Source of the DNA: Clostridia bacterium
Lineage (GTDB): Bacteria > Bacillota_A > Clostridia > Christensenellales > UBA1750
Assembly: GCA_017413675.1 (NCBI GenBank)
Contig: JAFPSR010000060.1
Coordinates: 1-5,598, forward strand
Direction: 5' to 3'
Length of the DNA stretch: 5,598 bases
Shown: in pieces, positions 5,335 to 5,598 of the stretch
Position numbering within the stretch: position 1 is the first letter of the stretch
How the letters are laid out: every line of letters begins with the position of its first letter
Translations under genes and position numbers: made by a program
Notes under the pieces: model-generated
Database searches by the model: none
What the model saw: the letters and a program-made list of their open reading frames with translations, nothing else
Told to the model about the DNA's origin: nothing

Positions 5335-5598
5335 ATGACAGGAATCTATAAATCAACGGATGACAGACTGAATGGGACCCTACGGTTTTTTGAGGATGAG
5401 GAAGGCTTTTCCTATGCACAGGCGGATCTGACGTTTGCAGACGGAACGCGGCTGGAAACGGTTTATTTCCTGGATGAAGCCTACGGAGCCGTCCCTCCGG
5501 ATGCAGAGGAAGAACAGGTGGAAGAAGCGGATCTGACGGTTGCACTGACGGTTACGGAAACTTCCACGGAAGAAACCGGGGAGGAAGACCCGGACGAA
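5335..5598 (+). CDS. Highly acidic protein of unknown function, N-terminal 88 residues (3' end outside window); candidate immunity protein
   Basis: The frame opens at ATG 5335 and stays open to the window edge, giving 88 residues without a stop. An in-frame TGA at 5308-5310 and no earlier start codon fix the start; AGAGG at 5320-5324 is a modest ribosome site. I do not recognise the family. Residues 1-52 alternate polar and aromatic residues (TLRFFEDEEGFSYAQADLTF, then ETVYFLDEAYG), suggesting a small beta-rich domain. From about 55 onward the sequence is dominated by Glu, Asp and Thr. In all, 26 of 88 residues are acidic against 4 basic. There is no signal peptide or membrane segment in the visible part. 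It follows the effector gene by 68 nt on the same strand, the usual place for a cognate immunity protein, and strong acidity is common among toxin inhibitors. This role is inferred; another T7SS accessory or a second effector's chaperone is possible. Confidence 0.75.
   Translation, partial: MTGIYKSTDDRLNGTLRFFEDEEGFSYAQADLTFADGTRLETVYFLDEAYGAVPPDAEEEQVEEADLTVALTVTETSTEETGEEDPDE

Noticed and set aside
5307..5351. Short frame of 14 residues starting at ATG 5307
   Set aside because: It is very short, without a ribosome site, and overlaps the better-supported acidic gene out of frame.

Overview
The window is the 3' end of a Firmicutes-type (T7SSb) type VII secretion locus. It contains seven coding regions, all on the + strand, and looks like a single transcription unit. 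Base composition is balanced to slightly GC-rich. With the gene order and the clostridial-looking, degenerate second EssC ATPase domain, this suggests a Clostridia-class anaerobe (for example a gut Oscillospirales or Lachnospirales relative). That assignment is an inference; no rRNA or housekeeping marker is present.

Positions 1-2433 hold the C-terminal ~810 residues of the EssC motor ATPase. The window opens inside its first FtsK/SpoIIIE-like domain. It is translationally coupled (8 nt overlap) to a YukD/EsaB ubiquitin-like protein at 2426-2677. Next comes a textbook 100-residue WXG100 protein (2713-3015), followed after 161 nt without a convincing gene by two more small helical proteins (3177-3476 and 3492-3845). 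The first is a clear diverged paralogue of the WXG100 protein in which the WXG turn has become Phe-Asp-Gln. The second keeps the Trp as Trp-Glu-Thr and carries a ~17-residue N-terminal extension.

Positions 3959-5266 encode the most interesting protein, 435 residues. It has a long helical N-terminal part with a Leu-Cys-Gly turn at the place expected for an LXG motif. Its C-terminal domain reads as a papain-like/C39-like cysteine peptidase (Cys303, His382, Asp407). A perfect 8-bp stem-loop (5279-5300) follows, then the start of a very acidic protein (5335-5598) that runs off the window.

Working model: EssC and EsaB belong to the secretion machine, and the WXG100 protein is a core substrate. 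The two WXG-like proteins act as partner/targeting proteins for the large one, like the Lap proteins of LXG toxins. The 435-residue protein is a secreted cysteine-peptidase effector. The acidic reading frame sits where an immunity protein would be expected. Motor, EsaB and WXG100 roles rest on family knowledge; the effector, partner and immunity roles are inference from motifs and position. EsaA, EssA, EssB and the start of EssC are not in this window.
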